Below the pieces are notes generated by a model, which ran no database searches, was not told the DNA's origin, and saw nothing but the letters and a program-made list of their open reading frames with translations. Shown here piece after piece: positions 7,087 through 15,676 of a stretch of 48,998 nucleotides of DNA. The stretch comes from Planctomycetota bacterium (GTDB lineage Bacteria > Planctomycetota > Phycisphaerae > SM23-33), in the NCBI GenBank assembly GCA_016235825.1, contig JACRIL010000028.1, forward strand, positions 1 through 48,998. The letters run 5' to 3'. How positions within the stretch are numbered: the stretch's first letter is position 1; each line of letters begins with the position of its first letter. The position numbers and the translations under genes are program-made.

Positions 7087-8139
7087 TCAGGATCGGCGGC
7101 GCGACGCGGCGAGGATTTTGGATTCAAGTTCCGCCCGGCCGGAGGTCAGATCGATTTGGATTTTCAGGGCGGCCAGGGAAGTTCCCACGTCTGCGTTTTT
7201 AAGTTTGATCAGGTCCTTTTGGGTGGTAAGCAGAAGGTCGGGCTTGCACTGGCCGGCAAGGGATTTGATGCGGGCAAGGTGGTCGGGGTCGTAGGGGCAG
7301 TGGTCGCCGAAGGCGAGCGTCTGGATAGGCGGTGCGCCGAGCCGGGCGACGGTGTGGAAAAATGCGTCGGGGTTTCCCAGGCCGCAGAAGGCGAGGATTT
7401 TTCTGCCGCGGAGATTTTCGGGGTTTTCAGGCCGGCCGGCCTGATCGACGATGGCGACCGGTTTGTGAACGGCCTGATGGATGCTCGCATTCGGGGCAAG
7501 GCAGGTCAGGCGGCGGATGAGTTTGTGCAGCCGGTCCGGGGCAATCTGGTCGGACCGTGTTACGACAAGTGCATCGGCGTCGGCGAGGGCTTCACGCGGC
7601 AGTTCGCGGAGCAGGCCTGCCGGCAGGGGCCTGCCGAATCCGAACGGATTGGTCGCGTCGATAAGGACGATATCCAGATCGCGCGCCAGCCGCAGATGCT
7701 GAAAGCCGTCGTCCATCACAAGCACGTCGGCCCCGTCCGCTACGGCCTGGCTGGCCGATGCGGCCCGATCAGTCCCGACGTAAACTGCCGCGCCGCAGGC
7801 GGCCTTTAGAAGCTCGGCCTCGTCGCTTGCTCCGGCGGAGGATTTATAACCGCGGGTCAGGATCGCCGGTTTTAGATTGCGGCCCTTGAGCAGATCGACC
7901 ATCCATGCGACCATCGGCGTCTTGCCCGTCCCGCCCGTCGTGATGTTGCCGACGCAGATCACAGGTTTGGCGGCGCGAATGGCCGGCAGCAGGCCAATCC
8001 GGTACGCCCGACGCCGCGCCGTCATCAGAATGGCGTGCACGCAGGCCGGAATGGTAAGAATTTCCCGCAAGGCCGCCGCCAGCAGGCCGCCCCGCCCGGA
8101 AAACATCCTGATCGCCAGTTCATGCCGGTTCATTGTCAT
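7087..8139 (-). CDS. lpxK: Tetraacyldisaccharide 4'-kinase LpxK
   Basis: Phosphorylates the 4' position of the lipid A precursor at the inner face of the cytoplasmic membrane, so this organism makes lipid A and has an outer membrane. The signature VGNITTGGTGKTP (P-loop) lies near residue 60 and is followed by LTRGYKS and VLVMDDGFQHLRL, all typical of LpxK. A short hydrophobic N-terminal stretch (AALREILTIPACVHAIL) fits a membrane-associated enzyme. The start at 8139 gives 350 residues, the usual size; the frame is open to 8187 but that part is intergenic. A promoter sits only about 12 bases before this ATG, so the leader is very short. No other lipid A genes are nearby. Confidence 0.92.
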   Translation of the reverse strand: MTMNRHELAIRMFSGRGGLLAAALREILTIPACVHAILMTARRRAYRIGLLPAIRAAKPVICVGNITTGGTGKTPMVAWMVDLLKGRNLKPAILTRGYKSSAGASDEAELLKAACGAAVYVGTDRAASASQAVADGADVLVMDDGFQHLRLARDLDIVLIDATNPFGFGRPLPAGLLRELPREALADADALVVTRSDQIAPDRLHKLIRRLTCLAPNASIHQAVHKPVAIVDQAGRPENPENLRGRKILAFCGLGNPDAFFHTVARLGAPPIQTLAFGDHCPYDPDHLARIKSLAGQCKPDLLLTTQKDLIKLKNADVGTSLAALKIQIDLTSGRAELESKILAASRRRS

Positions 8140-8150
8140 GCTATATCGTA

Positions 8151-8179
8151 TTAATAATGAAAAATGATTTGATCGCCAA
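8151..8179 (-). promoter_or_regulatory. Candidate promoter of lpxK with almost no leader
   Basis: Reverse-strand TTGGCG (8174-8179) and TATTAA (8151-8156), 17 bp apart. A start of transcription about 7 bases further on leaves only some five bases before the ATG at 8139. Confidence 0.4.
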
Positions 8180-8199
8180 TGCGGCAAAATTCATATCCT

Positions 8200-8293
8200 T
8201 ATTTCGCCCCTTCAGGGCTTACAGGATTTATTTGGTCGATTATCCCAGGGCGTTGCCCTGGGCTGTCATATTGCCGCCCTTTCAGGGCGAAAC
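8200..8293 (-). repeat. Three-hairpin repeat R, copy 1
   Basis: On the forward strand: GCCCCTTCAGGGC, then the long hairpin CCCAGGGCGTTGCCCTGGG, then GCCCTTTCAGGGC. The layout and spacing match copies at 8356, 30020, 30579 and 34076. Orientation is as in the copy upstream of the IS200-type transposase. Confidence 0.8.
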
Positions 8294-8355
8294 TTTTTTC
8301 GTTCACGTCATGAAACCTTATAAATCGCGAATTTTTCAAAGTCGGCGAAAAGTCG

Positions 8356-8448
8356 CAGCCCCATAGGGGCAAAATATGATAGCCTGGGGCAACGCCCCAG
8401 GAAACCAGCCGCCCTAATATTCAAGCCCTGAAGGGGCGAAATAAAATT
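8356..8448 (+). repeat. Three-hairpin repeat R, copy 2
   Basis: GCCCCATAGGGGC, CCTGGGGCAACGCCCCAGG, GCCCTGAAGGGGC followed by GAAATAAAA. Inverted relative to copy 1, which lies 62 bp away, so the two form a divergent pair without a transposase gene between them. Confidence 0.8.
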
Positions 8449-8529
8449 CTATGTTTAATTACCCAGAACCTGTTGGACAATTCCGACATACATAAAAGAA
8501 TGGCAATTTGTTGCATCGTTATTTTTTAA

Positions 8530-8549
8530 CCCCGCATGTTAATGCGGGG
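8530..8549. terminator. Perfect hairpin after the GH116 gene
   Basis: CCCCGCAT-GTTA-ATGCGGGG, an 8-bp stem with a 4-nt loop, starts 12 bases beyond the stop of the GH116 gene (reverse strand). There is no clean T-run on that strand, so it may be a weak or factor-assisted terminator. Confidence 0.4.
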
Positions 8550-8561
8550 ACGTTGCCTTTT

Positions 8562-11123
8562 TCAGTTTTTCCACACGACGACTTTTGCCGAGTCTCCGGC
8601 ATGGAGCACGGACTTTGCGGCCAGTTTTGTCGAACCGAAGCCGGCCAGGACGATCTGTGCCAATTTCAGCCTGCCGCGGATGACTTCCAGAGCGACCTCG
8701 ACGCCGCGGGCGGTCTTTTTCTGCGTGCACGTGCCATAAGCGTCGCCTGTGGACCAGAAGTCACGCCGGCCTTTGCCGATCGCCGGGGCGAACTCGATTA
8801 CGCCTCTGCCGCCGTCGTACCGGAAGCCGGTCAGCGTCGGCACAGCCGCCCACGAGGACATGGCCCGGCCGTAGTGGTGCCCGCATTCCGGCTCGTCGAA
8901 CGGATTTCGCTTCCTGCCGTCGTGCCGGTCTCTGACGGCGGTAAAAACCTTCAGGCCGTCGCCGACCAGTCCTTCCTGCATCATGCCGACCGCGGCGGTG
9001 TATTCCATGCCCGTCCAGGCCTCCAGGAAATACGGGTTGGGCCTGAGGGGCCTCTTGCCCAGCGGGTACGTGCAGACCAGCAGGGCCTGCTCGTCGTTGA
9101 GGGCGTAAGACCGCATGTTGTTGAAGTGCCCGAAGAGGTTCTTGCGGAAATTGAATTTCATTATGCTCCGGAAGGTCGTATGGACTTTTTCCCGGTCGAG
9201 CAGGTACCCCAGGCCGCAGATGTGCGCCATATATTGCCCTACGAGCTGATCGGCCAGGCACCCTTTGCCGACCTGGAAGTCGGGGCTGGCTAAATCGTGT
9301 GCACCCATCTTGAGTATGAGGCACTTCAGGACGCTACGGCTGTTTTTGATCGGCACGATTCGATGCTCGTAATACCGGCCGTTGAAGAGGTGCCTGTCCA
9401 TCCATCGGCTGCCGCTGTCGAAAAGTTTGCGGCAGACCTGCGCGAATTTTTCGTCGCCCATGCGCGAGGCCATTTCTTCGCCGGCCCGTAGAGCGCCAAG
9501 ATACCAGACGTTAATCTCGGGGTTTGGCCCAAAATATTCCACGTCCATCGTGTTGTGCTGGCAGCCTTCCATCACGCCGTCCTTGTCGGCATCCCACGAG
9601 CCTTTCAGCCAGCAGAATTCCAGGGCTTTTTTCGCGTTGGGCCACAGGGTCTTGAGCATCGTGTTGTCGCCCGAGAGTTTCCAGTCGCGGTAGAGTTTCA
9701 TCAGACAGCCCATCTGCCCGTCGGCGGCGGCGGCCTTCCAGCTTGGCACGCCCAGCGGCAGGTTCACGCGGAAGCTCATCATGCCGTCGGAGCCGGTCGC
9801 GTGTGCGAATTCGACCGTCCGCATGGATCGCGACAGCGGGCCGAACAGGAACGCCGTGGCCTGCTCGTAGTTCCACACGTGCGTGCACGAACCGTTGCAG
9901 CAGCCGTTCTTGTCGTGGCACCCTTCCCACGTGAAGAATTTGCCGTCGGGCGTGCGGAAGCATGTCTGCGTCCGCAGCGTGCTGGCGTTGAACAGTGCGG
10001 CCTCCTTTACAACTGCCGGCAGATCGCTGCCGCAGAAGGCTTTGACGAACTTGACAGTTCCTTCTTCCAGTTCGACAAGCCTCGGCGCGGTCCGGGCGGC
10101 GGCGTCCCAGGCGTCGCGATACCGGCTGGTGTAATAGTTGCCAACCACGTGCTGGTCGGGGCAGGTCCTGCCGTTTCTTCTGTAATGGCCTTTGAATCGC
10201 GGCGGAACCTTGTTCCACGTCCGCCTGTTGGGGTAATACCACGTCAGCAGGAATGTAACCGATCGGGACGAGCGGGGCGGAACGACGACCTTGACTGCAA
10301 GCGAACAGTTGGGGAACCGCTCCTTCTTATGTTCGCGGTCTTCCAGAGCCCCGTCAGCGGAGAAATCATCCCAGAAGTCCAGTATCGGAACATTCCACCG
10401 CATCTCTTCCCACGCGGTGCGATACGTGACGCCGGCTTTGGCCGTCGTCGTCAGGGCCATTGTGCCCCAAGCCTCCGACCAGACGTCCAGCCCGGTCGAT
10501 TCCATAAAGATGCCCTGCAATCCTCCGCGTTTGCGGAAGCTGTTGCGGTTGAGCACCTTCGCCTCCTTGTCGGGTGCGGTGGTTCCGTCCTGGCCAATGT
10601 AGTTGGGCATGCTGCCGCAGACCGAGGCCTGAACAGGCAAGCCTGTCTTATTGACCAGCACGTATCGCAGGACGGCCACCGGTATGCCGCTGTCGTCAGC
10701 ACCGGGCGGGATAAACGGGTTGAATGCCTCGATCCGCACATCGAGCGGCATGTCAAGATCGCCCAGCAGCACCTGCGCCAGCGGATACGCCGCCGCGAAC
10801 TTGCACGACCTGAATCTCGGCAGGCCGTGATTGGGCGCCCAGCAGCCGGATTGGCCTTCAAACTCGCCTATCGGAACCAGTCCTTCCAGAGCACGGGTTT
10901 TGGTCTGTCCGTCCGCCCTGGTCCACAGTGCAAAAAACGCCCCACTGCCGGGCGTGAACCCCTTGGCCGGACGGTTGCCCAGTTCCCAGTCCTGCAGGTT
11001 GCCTCTGCCGCCCAAGCTGACCGTGCCAGTGCCTATCCCGCCAAGCGGCATCGCGATTCGTCTCAGGTGATTTTGATCGTAAATTTTCAACACGGGCCAA
11101 CGGCTGTTCAGTTCCACGCTCAT
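8562..11123 (-). CDS. GH116 family glycoside hydrolase (GBA2-like)
   Basis: 853 residues with the GH116 architecture: N-terminal beta domain (about 20-330) opening with MPLGGIGTGTVSLGGRG, then an (alpha/alpha)6 barrel. The nucleophile glutamate is E420 in THVWNYE and the acid/base aspartate is D527 in QHNTMDVEYFGPNP. Family members are retaining beta-glucosidases, beta-xylosidases or glucosylceramidases; the substrate here is not clear from sequence. No signal peptide is visible, so it may work on imported oligosaccharides or glycosides. AAGGAG seven bases before the ATG supports the start. It follows an SGNH hydrolase gene by about 19 bp, so esterase and glycosidase probably act together, for example on an acylated sugar. 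Confidence 0.88.
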   Translation of the reverse strand: MSVELNSRWPVLKIYDQNHLRRIAMPLGGIGTGTVSLGGRGNLQDWELGNRPAKGFTPGSGAFFALWTRADGQTKTRALEGLVPIGEFEGQSGCWAPNHGLPRFRSCKFAAAYPLAQVLLGDLDMPLDVRIEAFNPFIPPGADDSGIPVAVLRYVLVNKTGLPVQASVCGSMPNYIGQDGTTAPDKEAKVLNRNSFRKRGGLQGIFMESTGLDVWSEAWGTMALTTTAKAGVTYRTAWEEMRWNVPILDFWDDFSADGALEDREHKKERFPNCSLAVKVVVPPRSSRSVTFLLTWYYPNRRTWNKVPPRFKGHYRRNGRTCPDQHVVGNYYTSRYRDAWDAAARTAPRLVELEEGTVKFVKAFCGSDLPAVVKEAALFNASTLRTQTCFRTPDGKFFTWEGCHDKNGCCNGSCTHVWNYEQATAFLFGPLSRSMRTVEFAHATGSDGMMSFRVNLPLGVPSWKAAAADGQMGCLMKLYRDWKLSGDNTMLKTLWPNAKKALEFCWLKGSWDADKDGVMEGCQHNTMDVEYFGPNPEINVWYLGALRAGEEMASRMGDEKFAQVCRKLFDSGSRWMDRHLFNGRYYEHRIVPIKNSRSVLKCLILKMGAHDLASPDFQVGKGCLADQLVGQYMAHICGLGYLLDREKVHTTFRSIMKFNFRKNLFGHFNNMRSYALNDEQALLVCTYPLGKRPLRPNPYFLEAWTGMEYTAAVGMMQEGLVGDGLKVFTAVRDRHDGRKRNPFDEPECGHHYGRAMSSWAAVPTLTGFRYDGGRGVIEFAPAIGKGRRDFWSTGDAYGTCTQKKTARGVEVALEVIRGRLKLAQIVLAGFGSTKLAAKSVLHAGDSAKVVVWKN

Positions 11124-11142
11124 TTGCAGTCTCCTTGTATTT

Positions 11143-11811
11143 TTAAATCAACTGGAATCCAAGGGCCTTGAGGACGGCCCCGGCGATTATCAGGCTGCCG
11201 ATGGCGTTATAGTGTCCGCCGTCGGAATAAATGGTGTGGAACGTGCTCTGCGCATAAAGCTGGCCGGCTTTCTTTTGCAGCGTCGGGCCTACGTCGACAT
11301 GCATTCCGCCGTGCGACCGGACGATGCCGGCGAGCGCCTTGTAATATTTCATCCTCAGGTTGTATTTGTTCTTCTTTTCAGCAGGCATTCCGACGCAGGG
11401 CTGGAATGTCAGAAACACGACTCTTGCGCCCAATTTTCCCGCGCGGGCGACATATTGCTCGCAATCGCTGGCGTATTGCCGCATCGGAATTTTTCTGGCC
11501 GAGTCGTTTCCCCCGTCGGTGATCAGCAGCCAGTCGGGCTTGTGCGGGGCGACGAATTTGTCGAACCGCTCGAGCATGCCCCGCATGATCGAGCCGCCCA
11601 CGGCGGCGTTGTGGAATTTCAGGTTCAGGTCCGGGCGCAGGCAGAACAGCAGCCGGGCGAATTCATCGGCCCATGTTATCCGCCAGTTCAGCAGGTCCAG
11701 CAGAGGCCATGTGTCCAGCGAAGGCTGAGTCCGCCGGCTTGTGGCGCTGTCGCCGTCGAAGACGATTGTCTGGCCCTTGCGAAGCAGAAAACTTTTTGGA
11801 AGTTTGCTCAA
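11143..11811 (-). CDS. SGNH/GDSL-type hydrolase
   Basis: 222 residues from a TTG start at 11811. This start has AGAGGAG six bases upstream; the frame is open further to 11904 but that would overlap the isocitrate dehydrogenase gene. Block I is VFDGDSAT with the nucleophile serine, block III is the GGNDS with its oxyanion asparagine, and block V is SDGGHYNAIG with the catalytic Asp and His. These enzymes remove acyl groups from carbohydrates, lipids or other esters. No signal peptide is visible. It lies between the dehydrogenase and the GH116 gene in the same direction, so a carbohydrate esterase working with the glycosidase is a reasonable guess. Confidence 0.82.
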   Translation of the reverse strand: MSKLPKSFLLRKGQTIVFDGDSATSRRTQPSLDTWPLLDLLNWRITWADEFARLLFCLRPDLNLKFHNAAVGGSIMRGMLERFDKFVAPHKPDWLLITDGGNDSARKIPMRQYASDCEQYVARAGKLGARVVFLTFQPCVGMPAEKKNKYNLRMKYYKALAGIVRSHGGMHVDVGPTLQKKAGQLYAQSTFHTIYSDGGHYNAIGSLIIAGAVLKALGFQLI

Positions 11812-11875
11812 TTTTTTCTCCTCTGGTTGAATGGGACTATTTTTTATTCGCACGGCCGGGCGCATCCCGGCCGGA

Positions 11876-12994
11876 TCAATTCCGCAATTTCGTGATGATG
11901 GCATCGGCCATCTGGCTGGTGCCGACTGCGGTCGGGTCGTCGCGGTTGGGTTTCATGTCGTAAGTTACGTTTTTGCCCTCGGAGATGACCGCCGCCACGG
12001 CCTGTTCGAGCTTCCTGGCGGCCTGGTCTTCCTTCAGGTATTTGAGCATCAGCATGCCGGAAAGAATGACTGCCGTCGGATTGACCTTGTTCAGACCCCT
12101 GTATTTCGGCGAGCTGCCGTGCGTGGCCTCGAAGATAGCCCGTTTCTCGCCGATGTTCGCGCCCGGGGCGACGCCCAGCCCGCCGACCAGCCCGGCGCAC
12201 AGGTCGGAAAGAATGTCGCCGTAGAGATTCGGCAGCACCAGCACGTCGTACAACTCCGGCTTCTGCACGAGCTGCATGCACATGTTGTCCACCAGCACCT
12301 GGTCGAACGCAATGTCGGAATACTGTTTTGCGACTTCCTCGGCGGCGGCCTTGAACAGCCCGTCGGTGTGCTTCATTATATTGGCCTTATGGACGGCCGT
12401 TACCTTCTTGCGGCCGTTGGCGCGGGCGTACTCGAACGCGAACTTGACGATCCGCCGGCTGTTCTCAGCGCTGATCGGCTTGATCGACACGCCGGTGGTC
12501 TCCAGGCCGGTTTTTATTTTTTTGTCCGCTGACAACCGGTTGATGATCTGAATCAGCTCCGACGTGGCGGGCGTGCCTTTCTCGAACTCCACGCCGGCAT
12601 ACAGATCCTCGGTGTTCTCACGAATGATGACCAGGTCGATATTGTCGAACCTGCTGCGGACGCCCTTGTATGTCTTGCACGGCCGGACGCACGCGAAAAG
12701 ATCGAACTCGTGCCGCAGCGCAACGTTCACCGAACGGAAGCCCTTGCCGATCGGCGTGGTGATCGGAGCCTTGAGCGTGGCGTCGCAGCGGCGGACGGTG
12801 TCGAGAGTCTCGCCTGGCAGCGGAGTGCCGGCCTTTTCCATCACCTCGATGCCCGCCTGGCAGGCCTGCCAGGCGATCCGCCCGGCCCCCGGCGTTGCCT
12901 CAAGGGCCGCGTCTATGCAACGTCTGGCAGCCTCCGCCAGGTCCGGACCGGTCCCGTCGCCGGTTATCAATGCCACGGTATGCGTCTTTGCCAT
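11876..12994 (-). CDS. NAD-type isocitrate dehydrogenase (or close isopropylmalate dehydrogenase relative)
   Basis: 372 residues of the isocitrate/isopropylmalate dehydrogenase family. [11 protein letters not shown] opens the fold; [18 protein letters not shown] and [17 protein letters not shown] form the substrate site, where the serine-containing R-S-V-N-V-A-L-R segment is that of isocitrate rather than isopropylmalate enzymes. [15 protein letters not shown] and [12 protein letters not shown] follow in the usual order. The expected reaction is oxidative decarboxylation of isocitrate to 2-oxoglutarate in the TCA cycle, with NAD as the likely cofactor. Its start has AAGGA nine bases upstream. 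It heads the unit with the SGNH and GH116 genes, an unusual neighbourhood for a TCA enzyme. Confidence 0.85.
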   Translation of the reverse strand: MAKTHTVALITGDGTGPDLAEAARRCIDAALEATPGAGRIAWQACQAGIEVMEKAGTPLPGETLDTVRRCDATLKAPITTPIGKGFRSVNVALRHEFDLFACVRPCKTYKGVRSRFDNIDLVIIRENTEDLYAGVEFEKGTPATSELIQIINRLSADKKIKTGLETTGVSIKPISAENSRRIVKFAFEYARANGRKKVTAVHKANIMKHTDGLFKAAAEEVAKQYSDIAFDQVLVDNMCMQLVQKPELYDVLVLPNLYGDILSDLCAGLVGGLGVAPGANIGEKRAIFEATHGSSPKYRGLNKVNPTAVILSGMLMLKYLKEDQAARKLEQAVAAVISEGKNVTYDMKPNRDDPTAVGTSQMADAIITKLRN

Positions 12995-13164
12995 TTGTTA
13001 AATCCTTGTCGTAGTGTAGAATCACTTGCGGACTCAAAGGCAGGCAGTTTAGCATCGCCGGCCCGGCCGGTCAACGACGCCGGCGAAATAGAGGCAAGTG
13101 CCAGCATGCCCGTAAGCCGGCAACGATTGCCTCACGGATTGGCCGACGATGGCAATGGAAAAAA

Positions 13165-14061
13165 ATGGCGAATCGACACTTCGGTGAAATTGGCGATGTA
13201 TGGAAACACCTGGCGTTGGCGGAAATTTTGGCCATTGAGCAACCCCAACAATACCGGGAATCGCACGCCGGGTCGTCTGAATATGTGCTGACGCATTCAT
13301 CCGCAAGAGATTATGGCGTTTTCCATTTCCTGGCCAATTGCAAGCGATCACCCATACTTTCGCGATGTCATTACCGCCGCTGTCTGGCTGCCCTCGATGA
13401 CCCGGCCGGCGACTGCAATTATCCGGGTTCTCCATATATTGCCCTCTCGGTCCTGGGTAACGTTTGCAGCAAATTTCTTTTCTGCGGTACCGACGGAGAG
13501 AGCCTGAGGACTATCGAATCACGCGCCGTCGCGATGGGATTTTCAAAATCAGACGTAATCGCCCGACAAGAGGATGGAATTGCGGCCCTGACGAACGAAA
13601 TCTTCCCAAAGTCCGAAAATGCCGCGGCCTTGAAAACATTTGTCCATCTCGATCCATATGATCCGTTCCTGGAAAATAACGATGGCCTGTCCTGCTCTCA
13701 ACTTTTCTGCCGCCTCGGTTCGGAAGGACACGGAGTAATGTTTTGGTACGGCTTTGAGTCGCCCAAAGCGCATGTCACGTTTTGGTCCGGGATGAAAAAT
13801 GCAATCTCTGCGGGCATGAACCAAATAATAACTGGAAGCATATGGGCCGTTGAAGTATCACCTTATGCGATTTCAACTGGCATATATGATGACAGCGGGT
13901 CGTATATTGGTTGCGGCGTTTTGTGCTGCAATCTTGCCGACAAGACATTCGGAGTCTGCCGAAATCTGGCGATGGCGCTCGGAGAGATTTATGAGAATGC
14001 CGTGTTGCCGGATGGTCGGCCAGGCAAGCTCCAAGTTGATGTACGTGAGAAAATATCCTAA
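13165..14061 (+). CDS. RlmJ-like protein (23S rRNA adenine methyltransferase family), divergent
   Basis: 298 residues. The beginning (ANRHFGEIGDVWKHLALAEIL then RESHAGSSEYVL) follows the RlmJ pattern of R-H-x5-D-x2-K-H and x-T-H-A-G-x3-Y, and YPGSPYIA matches that family's Y-P-G-S-P-x-I-A. RlmJ makes N6-methyladenine in 23S rRNA using a D-P-P-Y motif, but here the matching place reads HLDPYDPF, so the catalytic motif is altered and the activity is doubtful. The protein has many cysteines for this window. No strong ribosome site precedes the ATG. The following CGGC-domain gene starts 42 bp later on the same strand. Confidence 0.6.
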   Translation: MANRHFGEIGDVWKHLALAEILAIEQPQQYRESHAGSSEYVLTHSSARDYGVFHFLANCKRSPILSRCHYRRCLAALDDPAGDCNYPGSPYIALSVLGNVCSKFLFCGTDGESLRTIESRAVAMGFSKSDVIARQEDGIAALTNEIFPKSENAAALKTFVHLDPYDPFLENNDGLSCSQLFCRLGSEGHGVMFWYGFESPKAHVTFWSGMKNAISAGMNQIITGSIWAVEVSPYAISTGIYDDSGSYIGCGVLCCNLADKTFGVCRNLAMALGEIYENAVLPDGRPGKLQVDVREKIS

Positions 14062-14103
14062 GCTGGCCGGCGGCATCAATTGCATGGATTGGAGCTTTGC
14101 ATA

Positions 14104-14526
14104 ATGAGCGAACTGAAAGACAAAGAATATCTGGTCATGGTCCAGTGCGACCTGGTCAAGCAGCACTGCTCGGGCTATTTCTGCGAGAAGGCCCTCAACG
14201 AGCGGTCCGGCGGATTCGCCGAACTGGACGCCGGCAAACGGTACAGGTACATCCAGATAACCTGCGGCGGCTGCTGCGGCAGGGCGCTGCACAGAAAGCT
14301 CATGCACCTGGTCAAGAAGTCGGCAAAAAGCGAGGGGCTTTCGAGGGAAAAAATCCTCGTGCAGTTCTCATCGTGCATCTGCCTCGAGAACTACCACGGC
14401 CCGGCCTGCCCGCACCTGGATTACCTGCGAACCATGGTCGCCAAGTCCGGCCTGGACCTCCGCGAAGGCACGAAGATCAGCAAAAAGGCCCAGGAAAAAC
14501 GCCGCAGTGGAATCTACAAGTCGTAG
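14104..14526 (+). CDS. CGGC-domain protein
   Basis: 140 residues from the ATG at 14104, with GGAG nine bases upstream. The central ITCGGCCGRAL is the name-giving C-G-G-C motif of a small family of putative metal- or redox-binding proteins; further cysteines at CDLVKQHCSGYFC, SSCICLEN and GPACPHLDY are arranged as in that family. It is cytoplasmic, with no signal or membrane segment, and ends in a basic tail. It probably shares a transcript with the RlmJ-like gene. Biochemical function of the family is not established as far as I know. Confidence 0.8.
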   Translation: MSELKDKEYLVMVQCDLVKQHCSGYFCEKALNERSGGFAELDAGKRYRYIQITCGGCCGRALHRKLMHLVKKSAKSEGLSREKILVQFSSCICLENYHGPACPHLDYLRTMVAKSGLDLREGTKISKKAQEKRRSGIYKS

Positions 14527-14568
14527 ACGTTAGCGAAGGATGTCCGGCAGTATGCAACAGGATACCGC

Positions 14569-14940
14569 TCAGACCCGGATGTTCACAGATTGAGCCGCCT
14601 TTTCGGCCAGGTATTGCTGGACTTTCTCGATCTTCTCCTGGAAGGCGGTCCACTCTTTTTGGCCGATCCTGCCGTCGCCGTTTGCGTCAAGCTTCTGGAA
14701 AAGTGCGGCCACGTTTTTGTCGCGGCCGGGCGATATGGTTTTCGGATCGTTCTTCAGCATAAACGCCTGAAGCTCGGATTCGTTGATCGAGTCGTCCGAG
14801 CCGGTGTCTATGCCCGATATCTGGTTTTCCGCCAGCTTTGCCAGGTCGCCAAGACGCCGCTTTCGCCCTGAAACAACGGGGGCGACATTGCTCTGGGCTT
14901 TCCTGCCGCCAAATAGAAAGTCTAACGGATTTATCTGCAT
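14569..14940 (-). CDS. Small EF-hand protein
   Basis: 123 residues with two EF-hand loops. The second (D85-A-N-G-D-G-R-I-G-Q-K-E96) is canonical; the first (D45-T-G-S-D-D-S-I-N-E-S-E56) is close to canonical. Helices flank both. No signal peptide, so a cytoplasmic calcium sensor or buffer is possible, although the start MQINPLDFLFGG resembles short basic-hydrophobic N-termini of flagellar or exported proteins. AAGGAC precedes the ATG. Last of three genes reading in the same direction (with 14999-15220 and the frameshifted 15217-15619). Confidence 0.75.
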   Translation of the reverse strand: MQINPLDFLFGGRKAQSNVAPVVSGRKRRLGDLAKLAENQISGIDTGSDDSINESELQAFMLKNDPKTISPGRDKNVAALFQKLDANGDGRIGQKEWTAFQEKIEKVQQYLAEKAAQSVNIRV

Positions 14941-14998
14941 TTGCCTGTCCTTTTTAACCTGTAAAGTCTTGCCGGTTTCACGGGAATCGTTTCATCTT

Positions 14999-15220
14999 CT
15001 AACCCTCGGCGAAGCCGTAGGTCCTGGCCATCCTGGCCAGTTCTTCTTCCGGAATTGCACCGGTTCCCTCCAGATCGACCTCGGACAACCTCGCCTCCGA
15101 CGGCTTTGGCAATCCGTTGAAACCATTCGTGTTTTCGGCCGAAATACCAAGCGCAGCGCCATTCGGCGCGTCCGAGTTGCTGACAACAGAATAATTGCCG
15201 CGAGATTTAACTGGCGTCAT
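14999..15220 (-). CDS. Small protein with degenerate EF-hand
   Basis: 73 residues. The C-terminal half SEVDLEGTGAIPEEELARMA has the spacing of an EF-hand loop (D-x-E-x-T-x-A-x5-E) but lacks several calcium ligands. Its ATG overlaps the TGA of the preceding frame (ATGA) and has AGGA upstream, so it looks translationally coupled. It is 58 bp from the canonical EF-hand gene, which suggests duplication and decay or a paired role. Confidence 0.55.
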   Translation of the reverse strand: MTPVKSRGNYSVVSNSDAPNGAALGISAENTNGFNGLPKPSEARLSEVDLEGTGAIPEEELARMARTYGFAEG

Positions 15221-15619
15221 GCCATTATCCTTTCAACAGTTTGCCCGACTTCATGCGATAGTTTTCCATCGATAGATAAGCAAACTGTATGCCGGGGCCG
15301 TCCGAAAACGCATTCCTGACTATATCTTCTTCGGTTGACTGGAGTTAACGCTATTATATCTGTCGAACTGCTGCAGAACGCAAGTCCGGCAATCCAGAGA
15401 ATATTTCCGCCAGTGGATTCGTCAAATCCGAACATCGCAGGGATGCGGCAAAAGGCGGCTGCCTTGTCCTTCAGACCGTTCAACGCCGCCAGGGTTTTCA
15501 CGTCGGCCTGTATCACGGCCACGCGGTACCTGGCCAGCGGATTCTTCTGCTCCAGGACGATCACCCTGCCGCCGGCCTGAAAAAATGATCTGCAAATCCT
15601 GCGGCATCGAGCTGCCCAT
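15217..15619 (-). pseudogene. Hypothetical gene split by a homopolymer frameshift
   Basis: From the ATG at 15619 the frame reads MGSSMPQDLQIIF and then loses sense; after the six-T run (15580-15585) another frame continues QAGGRVIVLEQKNPLARYR and beyond with coding-like codon use to 15217. Removing one base in the run joins both halves into about 134 residues. Either the gene is broken, uses slippage, or the assembly has a homopolymer error. The downstream frame ends in an ATGA overlap with the next gene, which supports that it is, or was, translated. No family recognised. The last 50 residues look less gene-like. Confidence 0.45.
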
Positions 15620-15637
15620 GCCCCGACAAAGATTAGC

Positions 15638-15666
15638 TTGAATGGGCCGCCAACTCCTTATATAAT
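15638..15666 (+). promoter_or_regulatory. Strong sigma70-type promoter, near-leaderless
   Basis: TTGAAT (15638-15643) and perfect TATAAT (15661-15666) with the ideal 17-bp spacing. The ATG of the proline-rich gene begins 10 bases after the -10 box, so the message would have a leader of only about four bases. Confidence 0.6.
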
Positions 15667-15676
15667 AGCACTTTCC

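Noticed and set aside
9555..11171. Forward-strand open frame of 538 codons
   Set aside because: Antisense to the GH116 gene, whose catalytic motifs are unmistakable.
15586..15639. Short forward frame beginning MICKSCGIELPMP, zinc-ribbon-like
   Set aside because: Only 18 codons with two cysteines, and it lies opposite the frameshifted gene. Probably chance.
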